Notes: generated by a model not told the origin, from the letters alone. DNA of 64,000 nucleotides from Neptuniibacter pectenicola (GCF_001597735.1 NZ_LUTS01000002.1:366855-430854), one strand, 5' to 3'. Shown: positions 27,001 through 35,476, counted from the first letter of the stretch. Numbers and translations: made by a program.

Positions 27001-27904
27001 AAATGTTATGCGCTTGTATGATGCCGCAGTGCAAGCGGTTGCAGCACTAGAAGAACCGGGCACGAGTAATACTATTCAGCAGAATATACAGAGACGCCAG
27101 CAGCAGTTGATTGATCAAGGGATGCCTATTGATGATGCGCTTAGGCAGGCCAGCTACCGCGTTTTTGGCAGTAAACCGGGGGCCTATGGTGCAGGCTTGC
27201 AAGGGTTAATTGATGAGCGTTGCTGGGAGAATAAGAGTGATCTAGCGGAGGCGTACCTCAATTGGGGAGGGTATGCCTATACCGGTGCTTTTGGTAATAA
27301 AGATGAACAAGGCGCCATTAAGGATGATGGTATTGCTGTACCAGAAACCTTTCAATACCAGTTATCCACACTTGAGGCGGTGGTTCAGAATCAAGATAAC
27401 CGAGAGCACGACATTCTTGATTCGGATGACTACTACCAGTTCCAAGGAGGGATGAGTAACGCGGTTGAAGTGTACCGAGGTGAAGCCCCTGAGGTGTATC
27501 ATAATGACCACTCTAACCCATTACAGCCTAAAGTTCGCACGCTTAAAGAGGAGCTTAATCGCGTGATTCGCTCCCGCTTGTTAAACCCTAAATGGATCGG
27601 TGCGATGCAGGCGCATGGTTATAAAGGCGCGTTTGAAATGACCGCGAGTGTCGATTATCTATTTGCGTATGATGCGACAACTAACCTGATTGCTGACTAT
27701 CAATATGAAAAAGTCACCGATGCCTTGGTATTTGATCCCCAGAATCGTCAGTTTCTAGAGCAGCATAATCCTCACGCTTTAGAGGAGATGGCTGAGCGTT
27801 TATTAGAAGCCACGCAACGTGGATTGTGGCAAGCGCCCGGCGATTATGCGGACCGCTTACAAGATCTGCTATTGGATATAGATGAACAACAAGAGTCGAT
27901 ATAA
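24026..27904 (+). CDS. cobN: Cobaltochelatase large subunit CobN
   Basis: A 1292-residue class I cobaltochelatase that inserts Co(II) into hydrogenobyrinic acid a,c-diamide with ATP hydrolysis by its partners. Length and motifs are complete: IHVGKHGNLEWLPGKG, the PPMSRAETYGEMAVLEGLVDEYY segment, the RNFYSVDNRSIPS region, and the C-terminal VEVYRGEAPEVYH and EMTASVDYLFAYDATT. The chelatase partners CobS/CobT are missing; the fused ChlI/D protein upstream probably substitutes. The Shine-Dalgarno is weak and the gap to cobW is 15 bp. It coexists with CbiX, the chelatase of the other route. Confidence 0.95.
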   Translation: MHLLAAQPGGFVDDEGIIDLNQTPADIVILSAADSSLAALASAVSLFHEQGGQEQPVPTGLPDVRLANWMQLLKPAAYDLYEHKVLEQARVVVLSLLGGASYWAYGFERLQAWAAGDSGRTLIIVPGDEALDPELMQASSVSEDECIRVWRYLREGGIDNALHLLNALSSEYLHLPLRWHEPKKLPKCMLYMPGLAHHLGQATFVEWQQRWAVQDGSHRPVALLLFYRSHLQSGNTEMFTQLIHTLEAEGINPLPIAITSLKDPESLALVNALLEQSQAQLIINSTGFASNTVASPDLCSQPSEFYSPFVRKVPVLQLVLSSSTEADWQAHKQGLRSRDIAMQVVLPEMDGRIHTRALSFKNEAYYDDLSQVSVVRYQLHQERATFVAKLAKRHASLAIKPNAEKRIAVILANYPTKDGRIGNGVGLDTPASALNILHALQGAGYPLAELPDSGDKLIQALLGAVTNNPNTLHQRPCWQSLSLADYQACFMQLPQTAQQAVLEQWGPPEEDIKYRNGRLMLSGIRFGETFVGIQPARGFNVDLVANYHDPDLVPPHNYLAFYFWLRECYGVDAIIHVGKHGNLEWLPGKGSALSAECWPDIALGPMPHFYPFIVNDPGEGAQAKRRTQAVIIDHLMPPMSRAETYGEMAVLEGLVDEYYQAMGMDDKRQQWLREEILKQVQDTHLLEELGAADLADSDNVLNELDAYLCDIKEAQIRHGLHILGELPSQEKLADTLVALLRLPRGDDPTAQGILHNLVADLQLDFDPLVLSSQPWLGAKPDILVAVSDQPWRSDGDTRERLELLAQRLISEYVLTPKGLDDLLELPRISAQLAYVRTTIHRALLQSAALEIQSLLDGLQGVFVNPGPSGAPTRGRLDTLPTGRNFYSVDNRSIPSPAAWAIGERSAQALVDRHLQEQGDYPRSLGLSVWGTATMRTGGDDIAQAFALMGVRPIWALGSNRVVDFEVISSQLLGRPRVDVTLRVSGFFRDAFPNVMRLYDAAVQAVAALEEPGTSNTIQQNIQRRQQQLIDQGMPIDDALRQASYRVFGSKPGAYGAGLQGLIDERCWENKSDLAEAYLNWGGYAYTGAFGNKDEQGAIKDDGIAVPETFQYQLSTLEAVVQNQDNREHDILDSDDYYQFQGGMSNAVEVYRGEAPEVYHNDHSNPLQPKVRTLKEELNRVIRSRLLNPKWIGAMQAHGYKGAFEMTASVDYLFAYDATTNLIADYQYEKVTDALVFDPQNRQFLEQHNPHALEEMAERLLEATQRGLWQAPGDYADRLQDLLLDIDEQQESI

Positions 27905-27950
27905 ACCGCATGTTTCTACAGATAACGCCCTTGCTGGGGAAATTGGATAG

Positions 27951-29453
27951 ATGAGCAGATTTAGTTCACCCCATACATTGATGGTGCAGGGCACGACCTC
28001 AGATGCGGGTAAAAGTATTTTAGTGACGGCCCTTTGCCGGATCTTAGCGCGCCATCAGATTACAGTCGTGCCGTTTAAACCACAGAATATGGCGTTAAAC
28101 AGCGCGGTAACGGCTGAAGGTGGTGAGATAGGTCGGGCGCAGGCGGTTCAGGCAGAGGCCTGTTATTTGGCTCCAACGGTTGCGATGAATCCGGTTTTAC
28201 TTAAGCCTAATAGCGATATTGGCGCGCAAGTGATCGTCAATGGGCAAGCGGTCGGGAATATGAAAGCCACGGAGTATCATCGGTTTAAACCCAAGCTTTT
28301 AACCGCCGTTGTAAAAAGCCATCAACAATTACAGCAGTGCTATAACGCCGTTATTGTTGAGGGGGCGGGGAGTCCAGCCGAGATCAATCTAAGAGAGCAT
28401 GATATTGCCAATATGGGGTTTGCCGAGGCGATAGATTGTCCTGTCATTATTGTGGCAGACATCGATAGAGGCGGTGTTTTCGCTCACTTAGTGGGTACCT
28501 ATGAACTGCTGAGTGAAACCGAAAAGGCCCGGGTAAAAGGGTTTGTGATTAATCGGTTTCGTGGTGATGTTTCTTTATTAAAACCGGGGCTTGATTGGTT
28601 AACTGAGCGTACCGGTGTACCTGTGTTGGGCGTTATTCCTTACTTAGTGAACCTGCATATAGAAGCAGAGGACGCGGTTAATCAGCAGCAAAAAACTACT
28701 GCTGATTATCAACAGTTAAAGGTTGTCGTGCCGCTCTACCCAAGGGCCAGCAATCACACCGATTTTGATGTGTTGCGTATGCATCCACAGGTGGATTGTG
28801 AGTTCATGAAGGAGGCGTCGCAATTTTCCGGGGCCGATCTGATTGTCTTGCCGGGTAGTAAAAATGTGCGTGCGGATCTGCAATGGTTAATGGATGAAGG
28901 ATGGGATGAGATTATAAAGCGTCATTTACGTTTGGGTGGAAAGGTGATCGGCATATGTGGTGGTTACCAGATGTTAGGGGATTGGGTTCATGACCCTGAC
29001 CAAATTGAGTCGAGTGCCGGTTCCAGTGCGGGGTTAGGGCTACTCTCGTTAGAAACCACTTTAACGGATAACAAATGTTTACGTAATGTGACAGGGCATT
29101 TGTGCGGCAGTGAGATTGATGTGAAAGGCTACGAGATTCATGCGGGCGTTAGCACCGGCACGGCGTTGGCTAACCCCGTGTTCCAACTGCTCGATGAGCA
29201 GGGGCAACCCCGCTTAGAGGGGGCGAGAAATACGGATAACAGCGTATTAGGTACGTATCTACACGGTGTATTTGATCAGCCTGAGCTGTTAGCTGCACTG
29301 TTAGGGTGGGCGGGGCTAAAGGATAGCGCAGATTTTGATTATCCGGCTTTTAGAAATCAGCAGATCGATCGTTTAGCGGATGCGGTTGAAGCGGTGCTAC
29401 CACTGGATAGGTTATTAAGCTTACTGGCGCTTGAAACGAGGCCGTCGGTATGA
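27951..29453 (+). CDS. cobQ: Cobyric acid synthase CobQ/CbiP
   Basis: A 500-residue glutamine- and ATP-dependent enzyme that amidates side chains b, d, e and g of adenosylcobyrinic acid a,c-diamide. The N-terminal domain has [28 protein letters not shown] and [14 protein letters not shown]. The glutaminase nucleophile is Cys336 in [10 protein letters not shown], and the C-terminal [11 protein letters not shown] is conserved. It follows cobN by 46 bp and overlaps cobD by 4 bp. Confidence 0.95.
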   Translation: MSRFSSPHTLMVQGTTSDAGKSILVTALCRILARHQITVVPFKPQNMALNSAVTAEGGEIGRAQAVQAEACYLAPTVAMNPVLLKPNSDIGAQVIVNGQAVGNMKATEYHRFKPKLLTAVVKSHQQLQQCYNAVIVEGAGSPAEINLREHDIANMGFAEAIDCPVIIVADIDRGGVFAHLVGTYELLSETEKARVKGFVINRFRGDVSLLKPGLDWLTERTGVPVLGVIPYLVNLHIEAEDAVNQQQKTTADYQQLKVVVPLYPRASNHTDFDVLRMHPQVDCEFMKEASQFSGADLIVLPGSKNVRADLQWLMDEGWDEIIKRHLRLGGKVIGICGGYQMLGDWVHDPDQIESSAGSSAGLGLLSLETTLTDNKCLRNVTGHLCGSEIDVKGYEIHAGVSTGTALANPVFQLLDEQGQPRLEGARNTDNSVLGTYLHGVFDQPELLAALLGWAGLKDSADFDYPAFRNQQIDRLADAVEAVLPLDRLLSLLALETRPSV

Positions 29454-30388
29454 GTATCGCGTTGAGTGTATTAGTGGCTCTGTTATTAGATTATTTTTTA
29501 AAAGAACCTAAACGATTTCACCCCTTAGTCGGTTTCGGTAATGTGGCGGGTTTGCTTGAAAAACGCTTTCATCGAAACAGTAAACAAGGTGGATCTATTG
29601 CGTGGTGCTTAGCCGTTTTACCTTGGGTATTGTTCGGTTTTATTTTGCAATACAGCCTGTTGGACACCCCTGTACTCATGGCGGTTGTCGCGGGTATTGT
29701 TCTGTATTTAGGCATAGGCTGGCAGAGCTTGTTGGGGCATGCGATGGCCATTGCCGTCCCGTTGAAAGCAGGTGATTTAACCGGCGCAAGAGCGGCGGTG
29801 GCCATGATTGTGAGCCGAGATACGTCTGAACTGGCGCCGGAGGCGATCGCCTCCGCGGCGACAGAATCGGTTTTAGAAAATGGTGCGGATGCTATTTTTT
29901 CGACCCTGTTTTGGTTTTGTTTACTTGGTATCCCGGGGGTCATTCTTTATCGTCTCAGTAATACCCTTGATGCGATGTGGGGCTATAAAAACCAACGTTA
30001 TCTAGAGTTTGGTTGGTGTGCAGCGCGCATGGACGATCTATTAAACTTTATTCCAGCGCGGCTTACGGCTGTTAGTTATGCGTTGCTTGGGGATACCGCC
30101 GTGGCGTTAAAAGCATGGCGTGATCAGGGGCGTGTTTGGAAAAGCCCGAATGCAGGCCCTGTGATGGCCGCAGGCGCGGGGGCTATCAATGTTTGTTTAG
30201 GGGGGGCGGCCGTTTATCATGGTGAGTTACAACAGCGGCCTACGCTAGGCCCTGCATCGGGTGCTAAGCCTTCAGCGAAGAGTATTGAAGAGGCCTGTGA
30301 ACTGGTTAATAAGGTACTTATTTTATGGGTTGTGGCGATCTATGTTGTGACCGCGCTTATGGTATCCATACAGAGTGCGAGCTTGTGA
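29450..30388 (+). CDS. cobD: Adenosylcobinamide-phosphate synthase CobD/CbiB
   Basis: A 312-residue membrane enzyme that joins aminopropanol (or its phosphate) to adenosylcobyric acid. The N-terminal [20 protein letters not shown] and the [28 protein letters not shown] region (VSRDTSEL seen here) are diagnostic, as is [24 protein letters not shown]. About four to five helices are visible. The stop is TGA at 30386-30388, inside the likely GTG start region of cobC. Confidence 0.94.
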   Translation: MSIALSVLVALLLDYFLKEPKRFHPLVGFGNVAGLLEKRFHRNSKQGGSIAWCLAVLPWVLFGFILQYSLLDTPVLMAVVAGIVLYLGIGWQSLLGHAMAIAVPLKAGDLTGARAAVAMIVSRDTSELAPEAIASAATESVLENGADAIFSTLFWFCLLGIPGVILYRLSNTLDAMWGYKNQRYLEFGWCAARMDDLLNFIPARLTAVSYALLGDTAVALKAWRDQGRVWKSPNAGPVMAAGAGAINVCLGGAAVYHGELQQRPTLGPASGAKPSAKSIEEACELVNKVLILWVVAIYVVTALMVSIQSASL

Positions 30389-31500
30389 ATGAGGTGGCCC
30401 CTAGCTTGAATGTTTTAGTCCATGGTGGCGACCTGGTATCAGCGGCTAAGCGCTATGGTGTTGCGCGGGAGGCGTGGATCGATCTCTCTACCGGCATTAA
30501 TCCTTGTGCTTATCCGGTACCGCATCTGGAGGCTTCCTGCTTCCAGCAGTTGCCCTATCAGTCTCGCGACTTTGAGGCGGCGGTTACGGCGTATTATGGC
30601 AGCAGCGCTTTTGTTGCGTGTAATGGTAGTCAGCAGGTTATCGAATTATTGCCTAAACTGCTGCCTACGTTGCCTGTATTATTACCAGCGCTTGGCTATC
30701 AGGAACATTGTAAAAGTTGGCGTAAAGCACAGAGGGGCGTGGGTTCTCTCTTTTGTTATTCTGCTATTGATCAAGTGGCGGCGATTGAACGTATAGAGTC
30801 GCAATTGAGGTTGAATAAACCGTTTCATCTTGTGCTGATTAACCCCAACAACCCAACAGGGCTGTTGTTCTCTGTTGAGCGTATAGTCGATTGGGCATCA
30901 AGGATGCCGGAAGGTGGCTTTATCATCGTAGATGAGGCCTTTATTGATCTACACCCTGAACAGAGTGTGCTATCCGACTATCATGCTTTTCAACAGGCCA
31001 GTAATCTATTGGTTATTCGCTCTTTTGGTAAGTTTTTTGGATTGGCAGGGATTCGTTTAGGTTTTCTCTTTGGGCCCGCTTCCCTCTTGCGTAAAGTGGC
31101 GCATGGGGTTGGGCCTTGGTCCGTTAATGGCCCCGCTCAGTCGGTTGCCATCGCTGCGCTTAACGATCATTGTTGGCACGGGCGTAATCGGGCAAGCATT
31201 GAGCGAAATAGTGATATCACTGTTAGTTTATTTAGACCGTTGTTAACCCGTATTGGGGCTGAAGCGCTCGGTGCTTCTGCCCTGTTTAGTAGCTGGTGGA
31301 TTAACAGGAAACAGGCGACTTCGCTCTATACTTTTTTTGCTGAGCGAGGCGTGCTACTGCGTATTATCGATGGCGAGGCGGAATCAGCTGACTTCGCAGG
31401 TTTAAGTGTTTTGCGGCTAGGTAGTATTGATGCCGAGGATAAGTGCAGGTTGGCAAGGTTAACACAGGTTATAAACGACTATATTTTAGCGCTGGATTGA
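30385..31500 (+). CDS. cobC: Threonine-phosphate decarboxylase CobC
   Basis: A pyridoxal-phosphate aminotransferase-fold enzyme that makes aminopropanol phosphate for the nucleotide loop. The N-terminal HGGDLVSAAKRYG is typical, as are INPNNPTGLLF and VDEAFIDLHPE. The PLP lysine is K216 in RSFGKFFGLAGIRLG. An in-frame ATG exists at 30325, but it lies well inside cobD and adds an atypical cysteine-rich tail; GTG at 30385 gives 371 residues beginning [15 protein letters not shown] and overlaps the cobD stop by 4 bp, so I use it. Confidence 0.9.
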   Translation: MNEVAPSLNVLVHGGDLVSAAKRYGVAREAWIDLSTGINPCAYPVPHLEASCFQQLPYQSRDFEAAVTAYYGSSAFVACNGSQQVIELLPKLLPTLPVLLPALGYQEHCKSWRKAQRGVGSLFCYSAIDQVAAIERIESQLRLNKPFHLVLINPNNPTGLLFSVERIVDWASRMPEGGFIIVDEAFIDLHPEQSVLSDYHAFQQASNLLVIRSFGKFFGLAGIRLGFLFGPASLLRKVAHGVGPWSVNGPAQSVAIAALNDHCWHGRNRASIERNSDITVSLFRPLLTRIGAEALGASALFSSWWINRKQATSLYTFFAERGVLLRIIDGEAESADFAGLSVLRLGSIDAEDKCRLARLTQVINDYILALD

Positions 31501-31511
31501 TTATGTTAAGC

Positions 31512-31527
31512 GGCTGTCATAACAGCC
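31512..31527 (+). terminator. Weak hairpin between cobC and cbiX
   Basis: GGCTGT and ACAGCC form a 6-bp stem with a CATA loop, followed only by CTTTAAGG. It may be a weak attenuator; a TATATT box lies further on at about 31549, so cbiX may also have its own promoter. Confidence 0.3.
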
Positions 31528-31579
31528 CTTTAAGGTAAAGTCCTGCGTATATTTTTTAAGTTTTATTGGAGATAGCCCC

Positions 31580-32713
31580 GTGCCTAAAAAAGGTATTATG
31601 GTGTGTGGTCACGGTAGCCGTGATAAAGACGCTGAACGTGAATTTGGCCGTGTAGCGGATGGATTGAAAAAGCGCTTTCCAGATATGCCCGTTGAATATG
31701 GCTTTTTAGAATTTTCGGCGCCTAATATTCATATGGGGCTTAACGCACTGCTTGAGCAAGGCGTTGAAGAGATCTATGCCGTGCCGGGGATGCTGTTTGC
31801 AGCGACCCATGCTAAAAATGATATCCCTTCGGTTTTGACGACATATGCGGAGAAAAACGAGGGTGTATCGGTACATTATGGTAAAGAGTTAGGTTTGCAT
31901 CCGGCGATGATTGAAGCGTTTCAGGCGCGTATCTATGAATCCCTCGGACTTGATCCAGAGCATCCGCCAGCGCAGTTGTATGACACTATGCTTGTGGTGG
32001 TTGGGCGTGGAACCTCCGATACAGAAGCGAATGCAGAAGCGGCTAAACTAACCCGTATTGTGAACGAAAATATGGGCTTCGGCTGGGCCGATACCGTGTA
32101 CTCTGGGGTGACCTATCCCTCAGTGGGTGTAGGCTTAGAGCGATTAATGAAGCTCGGCTTTAAACGTATTGTTGTCGCGCCCTATTTTCTATTTACCGGA
32201 CGCTTAATTAAACGAATTTTTGGTTATGTGGATAAAGTGGCGGCAGAACATCCTGAGTATGAGTGGATTAAAACACCGTATTTAAATGACCATGATAAAG
32301 TGATCGATGCGTTTGAAGTTAGAGTACGTGCAATTTTAGACGAGGACGGTGAAACCGCCGACGAGTCGTTAATGGCATCCTTTCAACGCCGTTTAGCCGC
32401 AGGCGAAGTGGATATACACCACCATCATGCAGAATTTACCCCTGCCCATGATCATGGAGATCATTCACATAGCCATGCTCACGACCATGCCCACGAGCAT
32501 AATCATGATCATAGCCACGATCATAGCCATACCCATGAGCACAGCCACTCCCATGGTGTGTACAAGCATATCGGTCATCCGTTAGGTCCACGTACGATGA
32601 TAGGTGAAGGGATCTGTTGTTGCTTTATGAGCCAGTTCCCGCAAGAGGTTCTTGATGAGGAGGCGGAGCGGGTAGCACGCTGCCAACCTGAGGATGCGTT
32701 AGCGCATAAATGA
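31580..32713 (+). CDS. cbiX: Long-form sirohydrochlorin cobaltochelatase CbiX with His-rich and Cys-rich tail
   Basis: A 377-residue class II chelatase that inserts Co(II) into sirohydrochlorin, the early step of the anaerobic cobalamin route. Two tandem CbiX domains are visible: VCGHGSRD (catalytic His11) in the first half and VVVGRGTSD with YFLFTGRLIKRI in the second. A long histidine/aspartate-rich segment (about 274-325) follows, then GEGICCCFMSQFP, a cysteine cluster at the position where other long CbiX proteins carry an Fe-S motif. The start is GTG with TTGGAGA upstream. It is the last gene of the operon and is backed by a bidirectional terminator. Confidence 0.92.
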   Translation: MPKKGIMVCGHGSRDKDAEREFGRVADGLKKRFPDMPVEYGFLEFSAPNIHMGLNALLEQGVEEIYAVPGMLFAATHAKNDIPSVLTTYAEKNEGVSVHYGKELGLHPAMIEAFQARIYESLGLDPEHPPAQLYDTMLVVVGRGTSDTEANAEAAKLTRIVNENMGFGWADTVYSGVTYPSVGVGLERLMKLGFKRIVVAPYFLFTGRLIKRIFGYVDKVAAEHPEYEWIKTPYLNDHDKVIDAFEVRVRAILDEDGETADESLMASFQRRLAAGEVDIHHHHAEFTPAHDHGDHSHSHAHDHAHEHNHDHSHDHSHTHEHSHSHGVYKHIGHPLGPRTMIGEGICCCFMSQFPQEVLDEEAERVARCQPEDALAHK

Positions 32714-32740
32714 GTGATGGGGTATCAACCCATTTTTTCA

Positions 32741-32786
32741 ATGAAAAGTCAGGGTGTCCTGTTTAAAGGGGCCCCTGACTTTTCAT
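32741..32786. terminator. Bidirectional intrinsic terminator of the cobalamin operon and P460 gene
   Basis: A perfect 14-bp inverted repeat (ATGAAAAGTCAGGG and CCCTGACTTTTCAT) around an 18-nt loop lies between the convergent cbiX and cytochrome P460-like genes. The stem's outer part is A/T rich, giving a usable U-tract in both directions. Confidence 0.85.
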
Positions 32787-32796
32787 GTTAAGCGGC

Positions 32797-33318
32797 TTAT
32801 TTTCTATTTTGTTCAGCAATGATGTGCTGATATGAGAAAAGGTGATGGGAATCTTTATGCGGAGCATGACATGCCGCGCATTGGGTTAAGTCTTTGTTCG
32901 CTCTATCACCGTTTGGTTTGAATGCTGCAAAGTCCCAATCATCATTGCCCATGCCTTCAGGGTACTCAGCTGCTGCACCCTCACGTCTTTCCATGACCGC
33001 TAAGAGCGCTAGCTTGTTGATCAGGCGTTGGCCTAATGTGGATTCTATCACTTTGCCATCGGCATCTTTTTCTACTTTATACACTTCACCGACAATGACG
33101 GTGCCGTAAGGGAGTTGACCTTTATCGTCGGTCCCACTTAGGCCCTTGTCGTTAATATATAACCGAATATGTTGGTCAGGGTTTTGCGTGCGATCGACTG
33201 ACATATAAGGGGTAAAGTTGGTTAAGTAGTCCGCAGGGAAGTCTACTTCATCTCCAGGCCCTGCCAAGCAGAGAGATGTACTCAGTATGCCAGCAGTAAG
33301 CGTTAATATTTTCTTCAT
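32797..33318 (-). CDS. Periplasmic cytochrome P460 / cytochrome c'-beta-like protein
   Basis: A 173-residue exported c-type haem protein. The signal peptide runs to about residue 19 (LCLAG). A single CAACH haem motif is at 147-151, near the C-terminus, and the body shows the beta-rich P460 pattern (HIRLYINDKG, LPYGTVIVGEVYKV, WDFAAFKPNG). Cytochromes P460 oxidise hydroxylamine and related cytochromes c'-beta bind NO; which applies here depends on a cross-linking lysine I cannot assign. An NsrR-like palindrome lies 66-82 bp upstream, consistent with a nitrosative-stress role. Confidence 0.85.
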   Translation of the reverse strand: MKKILTLTAGILSTSLCLAGPGDEVDFPADYLTNFTPYMSVDRTQNPDQHIRLYINDKGLSGTDDKGQLPYGTVIVGEVYKVEKDADGKVIESTLGQRLINKLALLAVMERREGAAAEYPEGMGNDDWDFAAFKPNGDRANKDLTQCAACHAPHKDSHHLFSYQHIIAEQNRK

Positions 33319-33383
33319 TTCTTCGTCCTCACATAATTATATTATTGTTGTGTTTTGAGCTTATGGAAGTAAAAAGCATTAAC

Positions 33384-33400
33384 ATGTATTAAATATACAT
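33384..33400. promoter_or_regulatory. NsrR-like operator upstream of the P460 gene
   Basis: ATGTATTAAATATACAT agrees at 14 of 16 defined positions with the gammaproteobacterial NsrR consensus ATGYATTTNAAATRCAT (from memory). It lies 66-82 bp upstream of the cytochrome P460-like start. A second palindrome (ATACTTTT G AAAAGTAT) is at 33402-33418. Confidence 0.6.
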
Positions 33401-33478
33401 CATACTTTTGAAAAGTATATTATTTGATCAGTTTTTCTTGTGAGAAATGATGAAGTTTATAAGGGTATAGTCGAAAAA

Positions 33479-33892
33479 TTAGCGATATAGAAGGTCGGGG
33501 GGGTATCTGAGTTCCAGCTGTGTGCGCTCAGATTTTTTTAACCCTTTGACAACTAAGGCATAGGAGCGATCTATTAAGCGTTCAATCTCTTTTTCTGGCA
33601 TCGAGTCTTTCAGTACGACACTGTTCCAGTGTTTTTTAGACATATGGTATGCGGGCCGAACTTCAGGAAATATATCCCTTAGCATGATGGCTTCATCAGG
33701 ATCGCATTTCAGGTTTAAAAAGGCGTAACCGGCAAACTCTGCCCCTAACTCGTTGCCGTTTTTACCGCTGGTGGCTAAGAGGGCAAACATCTTATTTTTA
33801 ACTTTGAATACCGCTACATCTGGGCCAAAAGGGTAGCTTTTATCGGTTTCAGGTCGTGAGAGGAGGTAGGTCTCTGCGTGTGTGTAATCCAT
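33479..33892 (-). CDS. MmcQ/YjbR family protein
   Basis: A 137-residue small protein of the MmcQ/YjbR family (double-wing DNA-binding fold). The N-terminal PETDKSYPFGPDVAVFKVKNKMFALL and the later FLNLKCDPDEA and HMSKKHWNSVVL are the family's signature segments. Its cellular function is not established. Transcription runs toward the P460 gene with a 160-bp gap, so it is probably a separate unit. Confidence 0.88.
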   Translation of the reverse strand: MDYTHAETYLLSRPETDKSYPFGPDVAVFKVKNKMFALLATSGKNGNELGAEFAGYAFLNLKCDPDEAIMLRDIFPEVRPAYHMSKKHWNSVVLKDSMPEKEIERLIDRSYALVVKGLKKSERTQLELRYPPDLLYR

Positions 33893-33984
33893 AAAATCAC
33901 TGATTTATATGCTAATTTAGTTAGGCGCGGATAGGCGTGTGTTATTGAGTAAGGCTATTTAATCTAAATAATACAAGGAAAGAG

Positions 33985-34446
33985 ATGAAAAGCATTCTAT
34001 TTATAGTGGGGTTTAGTTTGTTATTAAGTGGCTGTAGTGACGATGAGGTGGGGGATGTCTCGCTGGGTTTTTTGACCACTAAAGATATAAAAATTAGCGT
34101 CTTGGTTGATCCTATTGTGACGGGCGTCACTTGCCACCTTGCGAATATAGAGGCCGATCTTGATTTCGCTGATCCTAGTGATGGCTCTATCGCGTGTCGC
34201 CAGACGGGGGCGATTACCGCAGCGATGATTAATCAGATTGATAAATCCAAATCGGGTGAGGTTGTTTTTAAAAAATCAAAAAGTATTCTTTTTAAGTCGC
34301 TAAAGATTCGCCGTATTTACGACGCTTCATCTCAAACGCTGATGTACCTCTCCTACTCAACCAAGGAAACGTCAGGGAGTTATAAACATAGTTTATCCAC
34401 CGTTCCGTTGTGGGGTACGGCGGCCTATAGGCCACAAACTCAATAG
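33985..34446 (+). CDS. creA: CreA family lipoprotein
   Basis: A 153-residue protein resembling E. coli CreA, a conserved periplasmic protein of unknown function. Shared features include the VTCHLANIEAD segment, DGSIACRQTGAI, GEVVFKKSKSILFKSLKIRRIYDA and LMYLSYSTK. Unlike E. coli CreA it has a lipobox, LLLSGC, making Cys17 a probable lipidated residue. An AGGAAAGAG Shine-Dalgarno precedes the ATG. No creBCD genes lie nearby. Confidence 0.88.
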   Translation: MKSILFIVGFSLLLSGCSDDEVGDVSLGFLTTKDIKISVLVDPIVTGVTCHLANIEADLDFADPSDGSIACRQTGAITAAMINQIDKSKSGEVVFKKSKSILFKSLKIRRIYDASSQTLMYLSYSTKETSGSYKHSLSTVPLWGTAAYRPQTQ

Positions 34447-34479
34447 TGTAAGTGTGACCTATAGTCCCTGTTGAGGTGA

Positions 34480-35139
34480 CTATCCTTCCCGTTTAAACCT
34501 TAAAATATCGCCTTTAAAGGGGTGTGCTAAGTAGTCCGTATTTATTGGTTTAATATGGGAGGGGGAGTAACCGTATTTATCCATTAATAAACTGAGTTTG
34601 TTTTTTCGTCCGCGACCGGGGTCAACAATAATGACTTCGCAGGTGGGTTTAGCGTGGCTATCAATAAAATCAGCTAATTGTTGAATGTGTTGGTTCTCAT
34701 ACAAAAGGTCACTGCCAATGATGAGGTCAAATTGCCCGAGGGAGCTGTGATCTTCCGCCCAATCGACACGCTCAAACTTGATCTCGTCGTCATGGTTAAG
34801 ATCGGTGTTTCTTTGCAAAAAGGTTTCAACTTCGGGGTGGTAATCCGTGGCGGTAATATTGGCATGTTGTTTGTTCAGTAATAAGCTAGATAGAGCCATA
34901 CCGCAGCCCACTTCTAAAATTCTTTTACCATCTGTCTCATAGTCAGACATATAGTTTGCGAGCACGAGGCTTGAAGGCCAAATAATACCGAAGAGGGGCC
35001 ATAGGGCGGAGGATATACCAAGCTCTTCTGCGATACCTTTTGGGTCGCTGAATTGTTGGTTATCACGTAAGGTACACAAGTGGATATCAATTTTTCCAAA
35101 TTCAACGGTTTGGTATCGAACACGTACGGGGGTGGTCAT
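34480..35139 (-). CDS. Class I SAM-dependent methyltransferase (METTL21-like)
   Basis: A 219-residue methyltransferase with the glycine-rich SAM loop ILEVGCGMALSS (74-85), an acidic strand-2 end (ITATDYHPE) and the motif DLIIGSDLLYEN. The pattern, with IWPSSLVLANYM before the SAM loop, resembles the METTL21 / lysine-methyltransferase-like family, suggesting a protein substrate. The substrate is unknown. The gene is convergent with creA. Confidence 0.8.
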   Translation of the reverse strand: MTTPVRVRYQTVEFGKIDIHLCTLRDNQQFSDPKGIAEELGISSALWPLFGIIWPSSLVLANYMSDYETDGKRILEVGCGMALSSLLLNKQHANITATDYHPEVETFLQRNTDLNHDDEIKFERVDWAEDHSSLGQFDLIIGSDLLYENQHIQQLADFIDSHAKPTCEVIIVDPGRGRKNKLSLLMDKYGYSPSHIKPINTDYLAHPFKGDILRFKREG

Positions 35140-35476
35140 GACTAATCCTGAATTAAGTAATTGCTATCAAGTATAGGAGAGATGTTTGTCTATTTAGACT
35201 ACAGCCCTTGTTGTTAAGTGCAATATTTATTATTTATCAGGGCTAGGCATGGTTATTCCGTAGATAGTGGCTATGCTTTGCTTTATGTGTGTACTTTGGT
35301 GATATTTGCTTGATGCTTAAGTATTGAATTACCTGAATGGGGTTGTTCAAACTAAGTGTCGTGGCTTTAATTAGCTTTATATATGAAAACCATAAAGCTC
35401 TGTTTCGGTTTAGGTGGGTTATTTCTCTCTATTCTTACTGACGGAGCGCTTTTCTTGTGATTACGGGTGATAGTTA
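35140..35476. other. Divergent promoter region, no gene seen
   Basis: About 337 bp between the methyltransferase and the FIST chemotaxis receptor. It contains an 8-bp inverted repeat, AGCTTTAT (35373-35380) and ATAAAGCT (35392-35399), with an 11-nt loop about 80 bp before the receptor start. No sigma-28 promoter consensus was recognised. Confidence 0.5.

Noticed and set aside
30325..30384. Longer CobC starting at ATG 30325
   Set aside because: It would overlap cobD by 64 bp and add a tail without family resemblance. GTG at 30385 fits the operon's 4-bp overlap style.
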